In this document: one piece after another, positions 40,447 through 50,352 of the stretch
Layout of the letters: every line of letters begins with the position of its first letter
Position numbering within the stretch: the stretch's first letter is position 1
DNA from: Sphingomonas citricola
GTDB lineage: Bacteria; Pseudomonadota; Alphaproteobacteria; Sphingomonadales; Sphingomonadaceae
DNA length: 64,000 nt
NCBI RefSeq assembly: GCF_019429535.1
Contig: NZ_JAHXZM010000001.1
Span: 1 to 64,000 of the forward strand
Direction of reading: 5' to 3'
Position numbers and translations under genes: made by a program
Notes under the pieces: model-generated
Told to the model about the DNA's origin: nothing
What the model saw: only the letters and a program-made list of their open reading frames with translations
Database searches by the model: none

Positions 40447-40471
40447 AAGGCGGCGCTCAGCGCGCCGCCTT
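40447..40471. terminator. Convergent hairpin between queE and pyk
   Basis: AAGGCGGCGC and GCGCCGCCTT are perfect inverted 10-base arms around TCAGC. The stem includes the pyk stop codon and lies 15 nt after queE, so it can serve both transcripts. The T run is short. Confidence 0.45.
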
Positions 40472-41929
40472 CTCCGCCTCGTAATTCTTGAGCTCGTCGC
40501 CGACGATGCGGACGACGTGGAGGACGTTGGTCGAGCCCGGCGTGCGGAAGGGAACGCCCGCCATCACGATCACGCTGTCGCCTGCCTTGGCGACACCCTG
40601 GCGCAGCGCGATGCGCTTGGCCTTGGCGACCATTTCCTCGAACGAGGCGACGTCGCGGGTGTGGACGTTGTGCGTTCCCCACAGGAGCCCCAGGCGACGC
40701 GCGGTCTCCAGCTGCGGGGTGAGCACCAGGATCGGCACGCCCGGCCGCTCGCGCGCGATCCGCCTGGCGGTCGAGCCCGAGGTGGTGAAGCAGATGATCG
40801 CCGATGCCGACACCGTCTCGGCGATGTTCTTCGCCGCTTCCGCCAGCGCGTCGGCGGTGGTGGGATCGGGACGCGTGACCGTGAAATGGATGCGGTCGCC
40901 GTGCGCGGGGTCGCGCTCCACCGCGTCGCCGATGGCGTTCATCATCGACACCGATTCGACCGGCCACTGGCCCGCCGCGCTCTCCGCCGACAGCATGATC
41001 GCGTCGGCGCCGTCGTAGATCGCGGTCGCGACGTCCGACACTTCGGCGCGGGTCGGCGATGGGCTGACGATCATCGATTCGAGCATCTGCGTCGCGACGA
41101 CGACCGGGCGTCCCAGACGACGCGAGGTCTCAACGATGCGCTTCTGCAACGGCGGCACCGACTGCGGCGGCAGTTCGACACCCAGGTCGCCGCGCGCGAC
41201 CATCACGCCGTCGCACGCCTCGACGATCTCCTCCAGCCGCTCAATCGCCGCGGGCTTCTCGATCTTGGCAAGAAGCGCGGCCTTGCCCTCGATCAGCTTG
41301 CGCGCTTCCCACAGATCCTCGGGGCGCTGCACGAACGACAGCGCAATCCAGTCGACCCCCTGATCGATCGCGAAGGCGAGGTCGCTGCGATCCTTCTCGG
41401 TCAGCGCCGCCATCGGCACCACCACGTCGGGGACGTTCAACCCCTTGTTGTTGCTCAAGGGTCCGCCGACCTCGACCTGCGTGATGAGCCGGTCATGGTC
41501 GCACTCCACCACGCGCAGCACGAGCTTGCCGTCATCGAGCAGCAATCGCGCACCCGCCTCCATCGCGGCGAAGATTTCGGGGTGGGGCAATTGCACGCGT
41601 GAGGCATTGCCCGGCGTCGCGTCGTGGTCGAGCACGAAGGTGCTGCCCGTTTCCAGCACGACGCGCCCCTCGGCGAAGCGTCCGACGCGCAGCTTGGGAC
41701 CCTGCAGATCGGCAAGGATCGTGGAGGGGCGATCGAATTCCTGCTCCAGTTGGCGGATCGCCTTGATCACGTCGACCTTCGATGCCTGGTCGCCGTGGCT
41801 CATGTTGATGCGGAACGCGTCGGCGCCGGCCTGGAACAGCTTCGCGATCATCTCGGGCGTGTTGCTCGCCGGGCCGAGGGTCGCGAGGACGCGGACCTTC
41901 CGCGAGCGAGGGGCGAAGGAGTGGGTCAT
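40457..41929 (-). CDS. pyk: Pyruvate kinase
   Basis: Final ATP-yielding step of glycolysis. About 490 residues. RINMSHGD, GVMVARGDLGVELP, VVVATQMLESM, and the active-site ISEYDGADAIMLSAESAAGQWP-like segment (AIYDGADAIMLSAES) are intact, with a C-terminal allosteric domain (FTTSGSTARRIA). GGAAG precedes ATG. Convergent with queE and divergent from the DUF1244 gene. Confidence 0.95.
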   Translation of the reverse strand: MTHSFAPRSRKVRVLATLGPASNTPEMIAKLFQAGADAFRINMSHGDQASKVDVIKAIRQLEQEFDRPSTILADLQGPKLRVGRFAEGRVVLETGSTFVLDHDATPGNASRVQLPHPEIFAAMEAGARLLLDDGKLVLRVVECDHDRLITQVEVGGPLSNNKGLNVPDVVVPMAALTEKDRSDLAFAIDQGVDWIALSFVQRPEDLWEARKLIEGKAALLAKIEKPAAIERLEEIVEACDGVMVARGDLGVELPPQSVPPLQKRIVETSRRLGRPVVVATQMLESMIVSPSPTRAEVSDVATAIYDGADAIMLSAESAAGQWPVESVSMMNAIGDAVERDPAHGDRIHFTVTRPDPTTADALAEAAKNIAETVSASAIICFTTSGSTARRIARERPGVPILVLTPQLETARRLGLLWGTHNVHTRDVASFEEMVAKAKRIALRQGVAKAGDSVIVMAGVPFRTPGSTNVLHVVRIVGDELKNYEAEKAAR

Positions 41930-42021
41930 GGGGAGGCTTCCTGCTTTGCGCGTGCGTGCCTTAACCGCTAACCGCGGCTGATCAACCTACTAGACGCGCA
42001 ACCGCGTCATCGGAGTTACAC

Positions 42022-42312
42022 ATGGACCGGCTCGACACCCTCGACGACGCGGCCGCCGCCGCCGCTTTCCGCCGGCTGGTGCGCCACCTGCGCCATCGCA
42101 AGGACGCGCAGAACGTCGACCTGATGGGGCTCGCGGGCTTCTGTCGCAACTGCCTGTCCGACTGGACGCAGGAAGCGTCGGGGATGAGCAAGGACGACGC
42201 GCGCGAGACGATCTACGGCATGCCCTATGCCGAGTGGAAGGCGAACCACCAGGCCGACGCGACGCCCGAACAGCTCGAGCGGATGGCGGAGAGCATGAAG
42301 AAGAACGCCTAA
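42022..42312 (+). CDS. DUF1244 family protein
   Basis: About 96 residues, a small cytosolic helical protein. The family core is LRHRKDAQNVDLMGLAGFCRNCLSDW, with two conserved cysteines, then GMSKDDARETIYGMPYAEWK. Function unknown; widespread in proteobacteria. Start after GGAG at good distance; divergent from pyk. Confidence 0.9.
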   Translation: MDRLDTLDDAAAAAAFRRLVRHLRHRKDAQNVDLMGLAGFCRNCLSDWTQEASGMSKDDARETIYGMPYAEWKANHQADATPEQLERMAESMKKNA

Positions 42313-42440
42313 GATCGCCCCCTTGCCGGCATTCCCCTGCCGGCGTCCCCCTTGCCGGCATCCGGGCGCGCGCTACGGTACGCGCACAAGGGTGACGCGC
42401 GCCGGGGCAGGCCCGCGCGCCGAACAGGGGAGTTGGGCCA

Positions 42441-43784
42441 TTGTTGAAATTCGTCGGTAGCGCGCTCGCGCTGGTTCTCGCATGCCCGGCGTCGGCGCAA
42501 GCGCCCGCAACGGCGCCCGCTTCGCCGCTCGCGACCACGCCGGCGCCCGCCGTCACCTACATCCACGCGGGACAGTTACTCGACCGTCCGGGCAAGCCGC
42601 CGCGCGGGAACAGCACGATCGTGGTGCGCGACGGCCGCGTGGTCGAAGTACGCGACGGTTTCGTCGCGCCGCCCGCCGGCGCGAAGCTGATCGACCTGTC
42701 GCGCCGCTTCGTGCTCCCCGGTCTCACCGACATGCACGTCCATCTCTGGGGGATCGGCGGCGACCCGATGCGCGCGCGGCTCGCCGAGGCGACGCAGGAC
42801 CAGGCCGACGACATGATGGTCGCGGTGGTGAACGCGCGAAAGACGCTCGAGGCGGGCTTCACGACCGTGCGCGATCTGGGCGGCGATCCGCGCGGCATCC
42901 GCGCGCTGCGCGACGCGGTCGAGCGCGGCGACGTCGAGGGGCCGACGATCATCAACGCGGGCACGATGATCTCGGTGACGGGCGGGCACGGCGACGGCAC
43001 CAACGGCCTTGCCGAAACCTTCGCCGACGCGGTCCACGCGCACCAGATCAACGTCTGCGACGGGCCCGACGATTGCCGCCGCGCAGTGCGCCAGCAGGTC
43101 GGCCTCGGCGCGCAGGTGATCAAGTTCGCCGCGACCGGCGGCGTTCTCTCCAACGTCTCGGGCGGGCTGGGGCGCGCGATGACACCCGAGGAGATGCGCG
43201 CGATCGTCGAGACCGCGCACGCGCTGGGGCGCAAGGCGACCGCGCACAGCCACGCCGCCGAAGGGACCAAGGCCGCGCTCGAGGCGGGTTGTGATTCGAT
43301 CGAGCACGCGAGCTACCTCGACGACGAGACGATCCGCCTGTTCAAGACCAAGGGCGCGTATCTGGTCCCGACCGAGATCGCGCCCGTCGCCGCGCTGGCG
43401 CAGGCCCGCGCGGGCGCGCTGCCGCCGGCGACGATCCCCAAGGCGGAGGCGGCGGCCGCGGCGATGCACGCCAACCACAAGAAGGCGTGGGCAGCAGGGG
43501 TCAAGTTCGCGTTCGGTACCGATTCGGGCGTCTCCAAGCACGGCGACAACGCGACCGAGTTCGCGTATCTGATCGACCTCGGCATGACGCCCGCGCAGGC
43601 GATCGCGAGCGCGACGGTCGCCGCCGCCGACCTGCTCGGTCGCGACGACATCGGAACGCTTGAGCCGGGCAAGCGCGCCGACGTGATCGCGGTGACGGGC
43701 TCGCCGCTCGAGGACGTCCGCCGGCTCGAGCACGTCGACTTCGTCATGCACCGTGGGATCATTGCCAAACCGGTCATCGACTAA
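42441..43784 (+). CDS. Secreted amidohydrolase (imidazolonepropionase/prolidase-like)
   Basis: About 447 residues with a signal peptide (MLKFVGSALALVLACPASAQ), start TTG after AGGGGAG. Metal-dependent amidohydrolase superfamily: GLTDMHVHLWG, VIKFAATGGVLS (lysine ligand position), KATAHSHAAEG, CDSIEHASYL and FGTDSGVSKHG supply the expected ligands, and the closing IGTLEPGKRADVIAV is typical. Members act as prolidases or amidases on short peptides; the substrate cannot be deduced. Lone gene between DUF1244 and gapR. Confidence 0.88.
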   Translation: MLKFVGSALALVLACPASAQAPATAPASPLATTPAPAVTYIHAGQLLDRPGKPPRGNSTIVVRDGRVVEVRDGFVAPPAGAKLIDLSRRFVLPGLTDMHVHLWGIGGDPMRARLAEATQDQADDMMVAVVNARKTLEAGFTTVRDLGGDPRGIRALRDAVERGDVEGPTIINAGTMISVTGGHGDGTNGLAETFADAVHAHQINVCDGPDDCRRAVRQQVGLGAQVIKFAATGGVLSNVSGGLGRAMTPEEMRAIVETAHALGRKATAHSHAAEGTKAALEAGCDSIEHASYLDDETIRLFKTKGAYLVPTEIAPVAALAQARAGALPPATIPKAEAAAAAMHANHKKAWAAGVKFAFGTDSGVSKHGDNATEFAYLIDLGMTPAQAIASATVAAADLLGRDDIGTLEPGKRADVIAVTGSPLEDVRRLEHVDFVMHRGIIAKPVID

Positions 43785-43909
43785 CGCTTGAGTGGGCGCG
43801 CGCGGTCGCCTAGACGCCGCGCCCACACCCATCAGGGTTAACCGGCCGAACCCCGCTGCGCACCCGCGCGGCAGGGCGCGCGGCCTATTCTTTCACGAGG
43901 ACGAACAAC

Positions 43910-44176
43910 ATGGTCGAAGAGCGGGGCGAGGGCATGGGCGGCGGTCACGTCGCGGCGGACGAGCTGCGGCTGCTGATCGAGCGCGCCGAGCGGTTGGAAG
44001 AAGAGAAGAAGGGTATTCAGGACGACATCAAGGACGTGATGTCGGAGGCGAAGAGCCGCGGCTACGATCCCAAGGCGATCCGCAAGATCATGTCGATCCG
44101 CAAGAAGAAGCGCGAGGAATATCAGGAAGAGGAAGCGATCCTTGAAGTGTACATGCAGGCGCTGGGCATGATCTGA
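43910..44176 (+). CDS. GapR/DUF2312 nucleoid-associated protein
   Basis: About 88 residues. [46 protein letters not shown] matches the DUF2312 family that in Caulobacter is GapR, which encircles overtwisted DNA ahead of replication and transcription forks and supports type II topoisomerases. Coiled-coil helix pairs and a Lys/Arg-rich C-terminal part agree. It is a stand-alone gene with its own terminator. Confidence 0.93.
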   Translation: MVEERGEGMGGGHVAADELRLLIERAERLEEEKKGIQDDIKDVMSEAKSRGYDPKAIRKIMSIRKKKREEYQEEEAILEVYMQALGMI

Positions 44177-44243
44177 TCGCGTTCGTCGAACCGGCCCGAG
44201 GCGGGGACGACGACGAGACAAGGACGGCACTCCAACCGGCCAG

Positions 44244-44283
44244 ACGGCGGCGCGTGAGCGATCACGTGCCGCCGTTCGCGTTT
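44244..44283 (+). terminator. Terminator of gapR
   Basis: ACGGCGGC...GCCGCCGT with an inner CGTGA/TCACG stem and GCGA loop, followed by TCGCGTTT. It overlaps the last bases of the convergent HerA-like gene. Confidence 0.65.
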
Positions 44284-45745
44284 ATGCAGCCTCCGCCGCC
44301 GCGGTGGTCCAGCCGAGATGCGGGATCGTGATCGAACGTTTGCCCGACAGATCGACGCGGCTGACGAACAGTTCGCGGTTCTCGATATAGCCGATCAGCC
44401 TGCGCACGCGGCCGAGCGAACTGGTGCCGTAGGTGTGCGCCAGTTCCTCGTCCGACGGGCACGGCCGCCCTTCGCGCGCGGCGCGGGCGACGAGCAGGAA
44501 CGCGCCCATCATGTCCTCGGGCAGCGTGTCCGCCAGGCGCAGCGCGTCGGCCCATTCCCCCGCGCCAACGTCGAAGATGCCCGCGCGCGCGCAGCTCAGT
44601 CGCCGCGTGAACGCGGTCAGGTCCATCGCGGGGCGCGGCAATCCCGCCATGCGACAGCGGACCTGGAAATCCTGGAACAGCACCGACGCGGGCCGCCCGA
44701 ATGCCTCGGGATCGGACACGACGCCGCGCAACGCCTCGGCGTAGATCGCCTCGATCTCGTCCGCGCTGCGCTCCGGACCCGCGGTCGCGGCGACGCTGGC
44801 GGCGGGGGAGCGCGACAGGTCGGACGTGACTTCGTTGGCGGGGACGCGGCGCGGGCGCGGCACGTGCGCCATCGGCAGCTCGGGCGCGTCGACCACCGGC
44901 TCGACGATCAGGTCGGCGAGTTCGAGCGGCTTCGCGCTCGGCAAAGGGACCAGCTTGGGGCTCGACGAACGCGCGGAGGTCTCGACCTCGCCGATGCGCA
45001 CGCTGACCGGGCGGCGCGACACCGCGGGGCCGAGCGCCATGAAGGTACCGCGCGGCAGGTCGCGGATCGCCTCCGCCTGCCGCCGCTCCATGCCGAGCAG
45101 GTCGGCCGCGCGCGCCATGTCGATGTCGAGAAAAGTGCGCCCCATCAGGAAGTTGGACGCCTCCGCCGCGACGTTTTTCGCCAGCTTCGCCAGCCGCTGC
45201 GTGGCGATCACCCCGGCGAGCCCGCGCTTGCGCCCGCGGCACATCAGGTTGGTCATCGCCGACAGGCTCGCGCGGCGCACGTCCTCCGCGACCTCGCCGC
45301 CGGTGGTCGGCGCGAACAATTGCGCCTCGTCGACGACGACGAGCGCGGGGTACCAATGCTCGCGCGGGGCATCGAACAACGCTGACAGGAACGCGGCGGC
45401 GCAGCGCATCTGCCCCTCCGCCTCCAGCCCCTCGAGACTCAGCACCACCGAGGTTCGATGCGCACGCAGGCGCCCGGCGAAGCGCTCGATCTCGGGCACC
45501 GAATAATCCGCCGCCTCGATCGCGACATGGCCGTAGGCGCCCGACAACGTGACGAAATCGCCCTCGGGATCGATCACCACCTGTTGCACCTGACCCGCCG
45601 AGCGTTCGAGCAGGCGGCGCAGCAGGTGCGATTTTCCCGACCCCGAATTGCCCTGCACGAGCAGGCGCGTCGCCAGCAATTCCTCAAGGTCCATCGCGAC
45701 CGGCGAGCCACGCTCGTCGAGCCCCATGTCCACGCGTACCGTCAT
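44282..45745 (-). CDS. HerA-like ATPase (DUF87 family)
   Basis: About 487 residues. Walker A GNSGSGKSHLL at about residues 31-41, Walker B ALVVVDEAQLF, and GLAGVIATQRLAKL in the sensor region define a HerA/DUF87 motor. The N-terminal MGLDERGSPVAMDLEELLATRLLVQG is the beta-barrel-like entry. The C-terminal half (about 290-487) is a separate region ending in a winged-helix-like segment (EELAHTYGTSSLGRVRRLIGYIENRELF). Role unknown. I start at the ATG of MTVRVDMG; a longer reading exists. Distinct from the DUF853 protein at 22 kb. Confidence 0.85.
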   Translation of the reverse strand: MTVRVDMGLDERGSPVAMDLEELLATRLLVQGNSGSGKSHLLRRLLERSAGQVQQVVIDPEGDFVTLSGAYGHVAIEAADYSVPEIERFAGRLRAHRTSVVLSLEGLEAEGQMRCAAAFLSALFDAPREHWYPALVVVDEAQLFAPTTGGEVAEDVRRASLSAMTNLMCRGRKRGLAGVIATQRLAKLAKNVAAEASNFLMGRTFLDIDMARAADLLGMERRQAEAIRDLPRGTFMALGPAVSRRPVSVRIGEVETSARSSSPKLVPLPSAKPLELADLIVEPVVDAPELPMAHVPRPRRVPANEVTSDLSRSPAASVAATAGPERSADEIEAIYAEALRGVVSDPEAFGRPASVLFQDFQVRCRMAGLPRPAMDLTAFTRRLSCARAGIFDVGAGEWADALRLADTLPEDMMGAFLLVARAAREGRPCPSDEELAHTYGTSSLGRVRRLIGYIENRELFVSRVDLSGKRSITIPHLGWTTAAAEAA

Positions 45746-45863
45746 GGCGGTGCCTGTGCCCGGCGCGTGTGGCGGGAGCAAGGCCGCGACTCGTGGGGGC
45801 ATGGTTGAGCGAACAGGCGCGCCGCTCTAAGGACCGGACAACGTTTCAGTTTGCAGGGTTACG

Positions 45864-46607
45864 ATGGCCGGCCATTCCAAATTCAAGAACATCATGCACC
45901 GCAAGGGCGCGCAGGATAAGAAGCGCTCCAGCATGTTCTCCAAGCTCAGCCGCGAAATCACCGTGGCCGCGAAAATGGGCTTGCCCGACCCCGACATGAA
46001 CCCGCGCCTGCGCGCCGCGATCGCCGCCGCAAAGGCGCAGTCGATGCCCAAGGACAACATCCAGCGCTCGATCGACAAGGCGTCGAAGGGCGATACCGAG
46101 AGCTACGAGGAAATCCGCTACGAAGGCTTCGGTCCGGGCGGCGTGAGCCTCATCATCGAGGCGCTGACCGACAATCGCAACCGCACCGCGACCAACGTGC
46201 GCACCGCGGTGTCGAAGAACGGCGGCAACCTCGGCACCGCAGGCTCAGTCAGCCACGGCTTCGACCGCGTCGGCCTCATCACCTATCCGGCGAGCGCGGG
46301 CGATGCCGACAAGGTGTTCGAGGCGGCGCTGGAAGCTGGCGCCGAGGACGTCACATCGGGCGAGGACGGGCACGAGATCTGGACTGCAGTGGGTGACCTG
46401 CACGAGGTCGCCAAGGCACTGGAGCCGGTGTTGGGCGAATCGACCGGCGCGAAGCTGGCGTGGCGACCGCAGACCAACGTCGAGGTCGGCGAGGCCGATG
46501 CGGCGACGCTGTTCAAGCTGATCGACACGCTCGACGACGACGACGACGTCCAGACGGTGTGGGGCAATTACGAGGTGTCAGACGCCGTCATGGAGAAGCT
46601 CGGCTGA
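45864..46607 (+). CDS. yebC: YebC/PmpR family translational/transcription regulator
   Basis: About 247 residues. Starts with [21 protein letters not shown], the strictly conserved N-terminus, then [17 protein letters not shown] and [10 protein letters not shown]. Family members relieve ribosome stalling at proline-rich stretches or act as transcription regulators. It precedes ruvC, as in many bacteria, and its stop overlaps the probable CTG start of ruvC. Confidence 0.95.
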   Translation: MAGHSKFKNIMHRKGAQDKKRSSMFSKLSREITVAAKMGLPDPDMNPRLRAAIAAAKAQSMPKDNIQRSIDKASKGDTESYEEIRYEGFGPGGVSLIIEALTDNRNRTATNVRTAVSKNGGNLGTAGSVSHGFDRVGLITYPASAGDADKVFEAALEAGAEDVTSGEDGHEIWTAVGDLHEVAKALEPVLGESTGAKLAWRPQTNVEVGEADAATLFKLIDTLDDDDDVQTVWGNYEVSDAVMEKLG

Positions 46608-47122
46608 CGCAACCGCTCATCATCCTCGGCATGGACCCCGGGCTCGGCACCACCGGCTGGGGTGTGATCCGTGCCGAGGGCAACCGGCTGACGCACGTCG
46701 CCAACGGTCAGATCAAGACCGACACGACGATGCCGCTCGCTCGGCGGTTGTGGAACCTCCACTCCGCGCTGATCGACGTGATCCGCGCGGAGAAACCCGA
46801 CAGTTCGGCGGTCGAGGAGGTGCTGGGCAACAGCAACGCGCAGTCGACGCTCAAGCTCGGGCAGGCGCGCGGTGCGGTGCTGCTCGCTGCCGCCGCCTCG
46901 GGGCTGATCGTCGGGGAATATCACCCGAGCGCGGTCAAGAAGGCGGTGGTCGGCACCGGCGGCGCGGAGAAGCGCCAGATCCAGGCGATGCTCGGGCATC
47001 TGTTGCCGGGCGCGAAGCTCGCCGGGCCGGACGCCGCCGACGCGCTCGCGGTCGCGATCACCCACGCGCATCACCTCGCGAGCCAGGAGGGCATGATGCG
47101 GCGGGCGAGGGTGATGGCGTAG
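46604..47122 (+). CDS. ruvC: Holliday-junction resolvase RuvC, probable CTG start
   Basis: Endonuclease that cuts Holliday junctions on RuvAB. About 172 residues when read from the CTG at 46604, which overlaps the yebC stop (CTGA) and has GGAGAAG six bases upstream. This start restores the family N-terminus [15 protein letters not shown] with the catalytic Asp in MDPG; the first downstream ATG (46632) would remove the first beta strand. Other motifs are AVEEVLGN, and [15 protein letters not shown] with the final catalytic acids. An alternative GTG start lies 16 codons upstream in yebC. Confidence 0.88.
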   Translation: MTQPLIILGMDPGLGTTGWGVIRAEGNRLTHVANGQIKTDTTMPLARRLWNLHSALIDVIRAEKPDSSAVEEVLGNSNAQSTLKLGQARGAVLLAAAASGLIVGEYHPSAVKKAVVGTGGAEKRQIQAMLGHLLPGAKLAGPDAADALAVAITHAHHLASQEGMMRRARVMA

Positions 47123-47353
47123 CACGCGGCTTGAAGGCGCAGGCGGAAATCTGCGTGTCATTGTTGCGTCCGAGGTAAGAGTTGGCCGACGTAGCGAGAC
47201 CGCGCGATTTGCCTGAGAAGATGCCCTTTCGTCATCAAAAGCCCGGCCGGCGATCGCGCTTCATACCCGACACGCCCACGCGCATTCCCCCTCCCGTTAC
47301 CACCGCGTTCCTGTTAGGTTCCGCCGCATGACTGCACCCCGGCCCCGCACCCG

Positions 47354-47950
47354 ATGATTGCACATTTGAAAGGCCGGCTCGAATCGACCGGTGTCGAACA
47401 CGCGGTGATCGACGTCGGTGGCGTCGGCTATCTCGTCGGTGCCTCCGCGCGCACGCTGGCGGCGCTCGGCCCCGTCGGCGAGGCGTGCGTGCTCCACACC
47501 GACCTGCTCGTCGGCGAGGATTTCCTGCGCCTGGTCGGCTTCGCGACCGCGGCAGAGCGCGACTGGTTCCGGTTGCTGACCGGCGTGCAGGGCGTGGGCG
47601 CGCGCGTCGCGCTCGCGATCCTTTCCGCGCTCGAGCCCAACGACATCAGCCGCGCGGTGATGGCGCAGGACAAGGCGACCGTCGCGCGCGCCAACGGCGT
47701 CGGGCCGAAACTCGCCGAGCGGATCGTGCGCGAGTTGAAGGACAAGGTCGGCGGCGTCGCGATCGGCCCCGCTGCCGCGGCGCAGGTCGTGCCGGCGGGT
47801 GCGGGCGCGGACGCGGTGTCGGCGCTGCTCAACCTGGGCTTCCGCCCGGCCGAGGCGAGCGCCGCGGTCGCCGCCGCCGAGGAGGAACTGGGCGACGGTG
47901 CGTCCCTCGATGCATTGGTGCGCCTCGCGCTCAGGAAGGCGGCGAAATGA
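47354..47950 (+). CDS. ruvA: Holliday-junction helicase subunit RuvA
   Basis: Tetrameric junction-binding protein that loads RuvB. About 198 residues: OB-fold domain I ([11 protein letters not shown]), helix-hairpin-helix domain II with [14 protein letters not shown] and [12 protein letters not shown], a Pro/Ala linker, and domain III ([16 protein letters not shown]). Separated from ruvC by 231 bp without an evident gene. Its stop overlaps the HAD gene start by four bases. Confidence 0.95.
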   Translation: MIAHLKGRLESTGVEHAVIDVGGVGYLVGASARTLAALGPVGEACVLHTDLLVGEDFLRLVGFATAAERDWFRLLTGVQGVGARVALAILSALEPNDISRAVMAQDKATVARANGVGPKLAERIVRELKDKVGGVAIGPAAAAQVVPAGAGADAVSALLNLGFRPAEASAAVAAAEEELGDGASLDALVRLALRKAAK

Positions 47951-48669
47951 GGCAGCCCAAGGCATTCGGTTTCGACGTGTTCGGCACCGTGGTCGACTGG
48001 CGGACAAGCATCGCGCGGGAGAGTGCCGGTTTTCTCGCGCGGATCGGGCGCAGCGATCTCGACGCCGCGCGTTTCGCCGACGGGTGGCGCGCGCGCTACC
48101 AGCCCGCGATGGCGAAGGTGCGCGATGGCGGGCGCGAATTCGTCATTCTCGACACGCTCCACCGCGAGATGCTGGTCGACCTGCTCGACCACCACGGCAT
48201 CGACGCGGACGCGCTCGATCCCGCGCTCGTCACCGACTGGGCGCACGCGTGGCACCGGCTCGATCCCTGGCCCGATTCGGTGGCGGGGCTGGCGCGGTTG
48301 CGCGCGCTCGCCCCGGTCGTCACCTTGTCGAACGGTAACGTGGCGTTGATGATCGAGCTGTCGCGCCGCGCGGGGCTCGAATGGGACGCGATCCTCGGCG
48401 CCGAGCACGCGCGCGCGTTCAAACCGTCGCGCGACGTCTATTTGTCCACCGCCGCGGCGTGCGGGGTGGAACCGGACGACTTCTGCCTCGTCGCCGCGCA
48501 TCACAGCGATCTGGCCGCCGCGCGCAAGGCGGGGCTGATGACCGCCTATATCGACCGCCCGCTGGAATATGGCGGCGCGACCGCACCCGACCGTGATCAG
48601 CGGCAGGCGTGGGATTTTGAGGCCGACAGCCTCACCGCGCTCGCCGCACAACTGGAAGTGCCCGAGTGA
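47947..48669 (+). CDS. HAD hydrolase, haloacid dehalogenase type II-like
   Basis: About 240 residues. The nucleophile Asp10 lies in [12 protein letters not shown], then VVTLSNGN (Ser/Asn of motif II) and [11 protein letters not shown] (Lys of motif III), with [18 protein letters not shown] near the acidic motif IV. The extended DVFGT motif matches the L-2-haloacid dehalogenase type II group. It overlaps both ruvA (ATGA) and ruvB (GTGA), so it sits inside the ruvA-ruvB unit. A link to DNA recombination is not known and substrate cannot be predicted. Confidence 0.88.
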   Translation: MRQPKAFGFDVFGTVVDWRTSIARESAGFLARIGRSDLDAARFADGWRARYQPAMAKVRDGGREFVILDTLHREMLVDLLDHHGIDADALDPALVTDWAHAWHRLDPWPDSVAGLARLRALAPVVTLSNGNVALMIELSRRAGLEWDAILGAEHARAFKPSRDVYLSTAAACGVEPDDFCLVAAHHSDLAAARKAGLMTAYIDRPLEYGGATAPDRDQRQAWDFEADSLTALAAQLEVPE

Positions 48670-49694
48670 CCGACACCGAACGCCTGCTCACCCCCGCCAG
48701 GCGCCCCGAGGATGTCGACGCGGCGCTGCGCCCGCGCAGCCTAGACGATTTCGTCGGGCAAAAGGCCGCGCGCGAAAATCTGCGGGTCTTCATCGATGCG
48801 GCGCGTAGCCGCGGCGACGCGCTCGACCACGTGCTGTTCTTCGGGCCGCCGGGGCTGGGCAAGACGACGCTGGCGCAGATCGTCGCGCGCGAGATGGGGG
48901 TTGGGTTCCGCGCCACCTCGGGTCCGGTGATCGCCAAGTCGGGCGATCTCGCCGCGCTGCTCACCAATCTCGAGGACGGCGACGTGCTGTTCATCGACGA
49001 GATCCACCGGCTCCAGCCCGCGGTCGAGGAGGTGCTCTATCCGGCGATGGAAGACCGCGCGCTCGACCTGATGATCGGCGAGGGGCCGTCGGCGAGGAGC
49101 GTCAGGATCGACCTGCCGCGCTTCACCCTCGTCGGCGCCACGACGCGGCAGGGGTTGCTGACGACCCCGCTACGCGACCGCTTCGGTATTCCGCTCCGCC
49201 TGCAATTCTACTCGGTCGACGAACTGACCCGCGTGGTGACGCGTGCCGCCGGGCTGCTCGACATGGCGATCTCACCCGATGGCGCGGCGGAGGTTGCCAG
49301 GCGTTCGCGGGGTACGCCGCGCATCGCCGGGCGGCTGCTGCGCCGCGTGCGCGATTTCGCGAGTGTCGCGGGCGCAGCCGTGGTCGACGCCGACGCTGCC
49401 GACCGCGCGCTCAACCGGCTCGAGGTCGACCAGCTCGGGCTGGATGCGATGGACCGCCGCTACCTCCACATGATCGCTGATGTGTACCGCGGTGGCCCAG
49501 TGGGGGTGGAGACGCTCGCCGCCGGCCTGTCCGAGCCGCGCGACACGATCGAGGAGGTGATCGAACCGTATCTGATCCAGCTCGGCCTGATCGCGCGCAC
49601 CGCGCGCGGGCGATTTCTGAATGCGGGGGGCTGGAAGCACCTGGGTCTTAACCCACCCGCGGGAAGCCAGGACGGGTTGTTCGAAGCGGGCTGA
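48666..49694 (+). CDS. ruvB: Holliday-junction helicase motor RuvB
   Basis: AAA+ hexamer that drives branch migration with RuvA. About 342 residues, GTG start overlapping the HAD stop. Walker A GPPGLGKT at about 60-67, Walker [11 protein letters not shown], sensor [19 protein letters not shown], sensor [21 protein letters not shown] and a C-terminal winged helix. Final gene of yebC-ruvC-ruvA-HAD-ruvB. Confidence 0.97.
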   Translation: MTDTERLLTPARRPEDVDAALRPRSLDDFVGQKAARENLRVFIDAARSRGDALDHVLFFGPPGLGKTTLAQIVAREMGVGFRATSGPVIAKSGDLAALLTNLEDGDVLFIDEIHRLQPAVEEVLYPAMEDRALDLMIGEGPSARSVRIDLPRFTLVGATTRQGLLTTPLRDRFGIPLRLQFYSVDELTRVVTRAAGLLDMAISPDGAAEVARRSRGTPRIAGRLLRRVRDFASVAGAAVVDADAADRALNRLEVDQLGLDAMDRRYLHMIADVYRGGPVGVETLAAGLSEPRDTIEEVIEPYLIQLGLIARTARGRFLNAGGWKHLGLNPPAGSQDGLFEAG

Positions 49695-49769
49695 GGGGCG
49701 GTGCCGTCGGCGTCTGCCCGATCACGAAGGGCGCGGATCGCCGACATTCGTGCGCCGGCCGAAGCATTC

Positions 49770-50186
49770 TCAGCTGACGACGCCGTCTGCGCATCGCACC
49801 CGCATGCCCTTCGTCGTCACCAGCGCCTTCTCTCCCGGCGTCGCCTCGACGCGCCCATCGCCTTTGCTGCTGGATACGGTCAGCACCATCGGGCGGTCGA
49901 CGACGCAGCGATATTCGGCCTTGGTGACGGTGCACGCCTTGCGCAGCGCGATCTCGTCGTCGTGCGACGCGTCACCGACCGATTCCACGCCGAACGCGAT
50001 CGAGGCCGATCCGCCGATAAAGGCGGCCTTGAGACCGGAAATCAGTCGCCCTTCGTAAAGGCCGGGCTTGCCCGCCGGATGCAGACCGATCTGCGGCGCC
50101 AACCGAGCGCAAAAGCTCGGATTGCCCTGCTGTGCGAGCGACGAACTGCTCGCGATCAAAGCGGCGCTGGTGATGATCCACTTCAT
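49770..50186 (-). CDS. Hypothetical exported protein
   Basis: About 138 residues. ATG preceded by a GGGGGGA stretch; signal peptide MKWIITSAALIASSSSLAQ. The mature part contains three to four cysteines (SFCARLAP, KACTVTKAEYRCVV, RCADG) and looks like a small secreted domain. Family not recognised. It is convergent with ruvB. Confidence 0.7.
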   Translation of the reverse strand: MKWIITSAALIASSSSLAQQGNPSFCARLAPQIGLHPAGKPGLYEGRLISGLKAAFIGGSASIAFGVESVGDASHDDEIALRKACTVTKAEYRCVVDRPMVLTVSSSKGDGRVEATPGEKALVTTKGMRVRCADGVVS

Positions 50187-50352
50187 GATATGTCCCCCCG
50201 GTTTCGCGCCATCATTCACGCCGCCGGGGGATTGTACAGCCCCGCCCACCCGTAAATGCTGCCAATTAACGCGGGGAAGCGCGGAAATGTCGGCACGCGG
50301 AGCCGACCCGACGCGGCTGCGTTGAGCGCTTCTACTATCTCAGGAGCCCCGC

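Noticed and set aside
44282..45745. HerA-based phage-defence pair at the DUF87 gene
   Set aside because: No nuclease, SIR2 or other effector gene is adjacent; neighbours are gapR and yebC, so a core role is more likely.
46632..47122. ruvC starting at the first ATG
   Set aside because: It would remove the first beta strand, place the catalytic Asp at residue 2, and has no ribosome-binding site.
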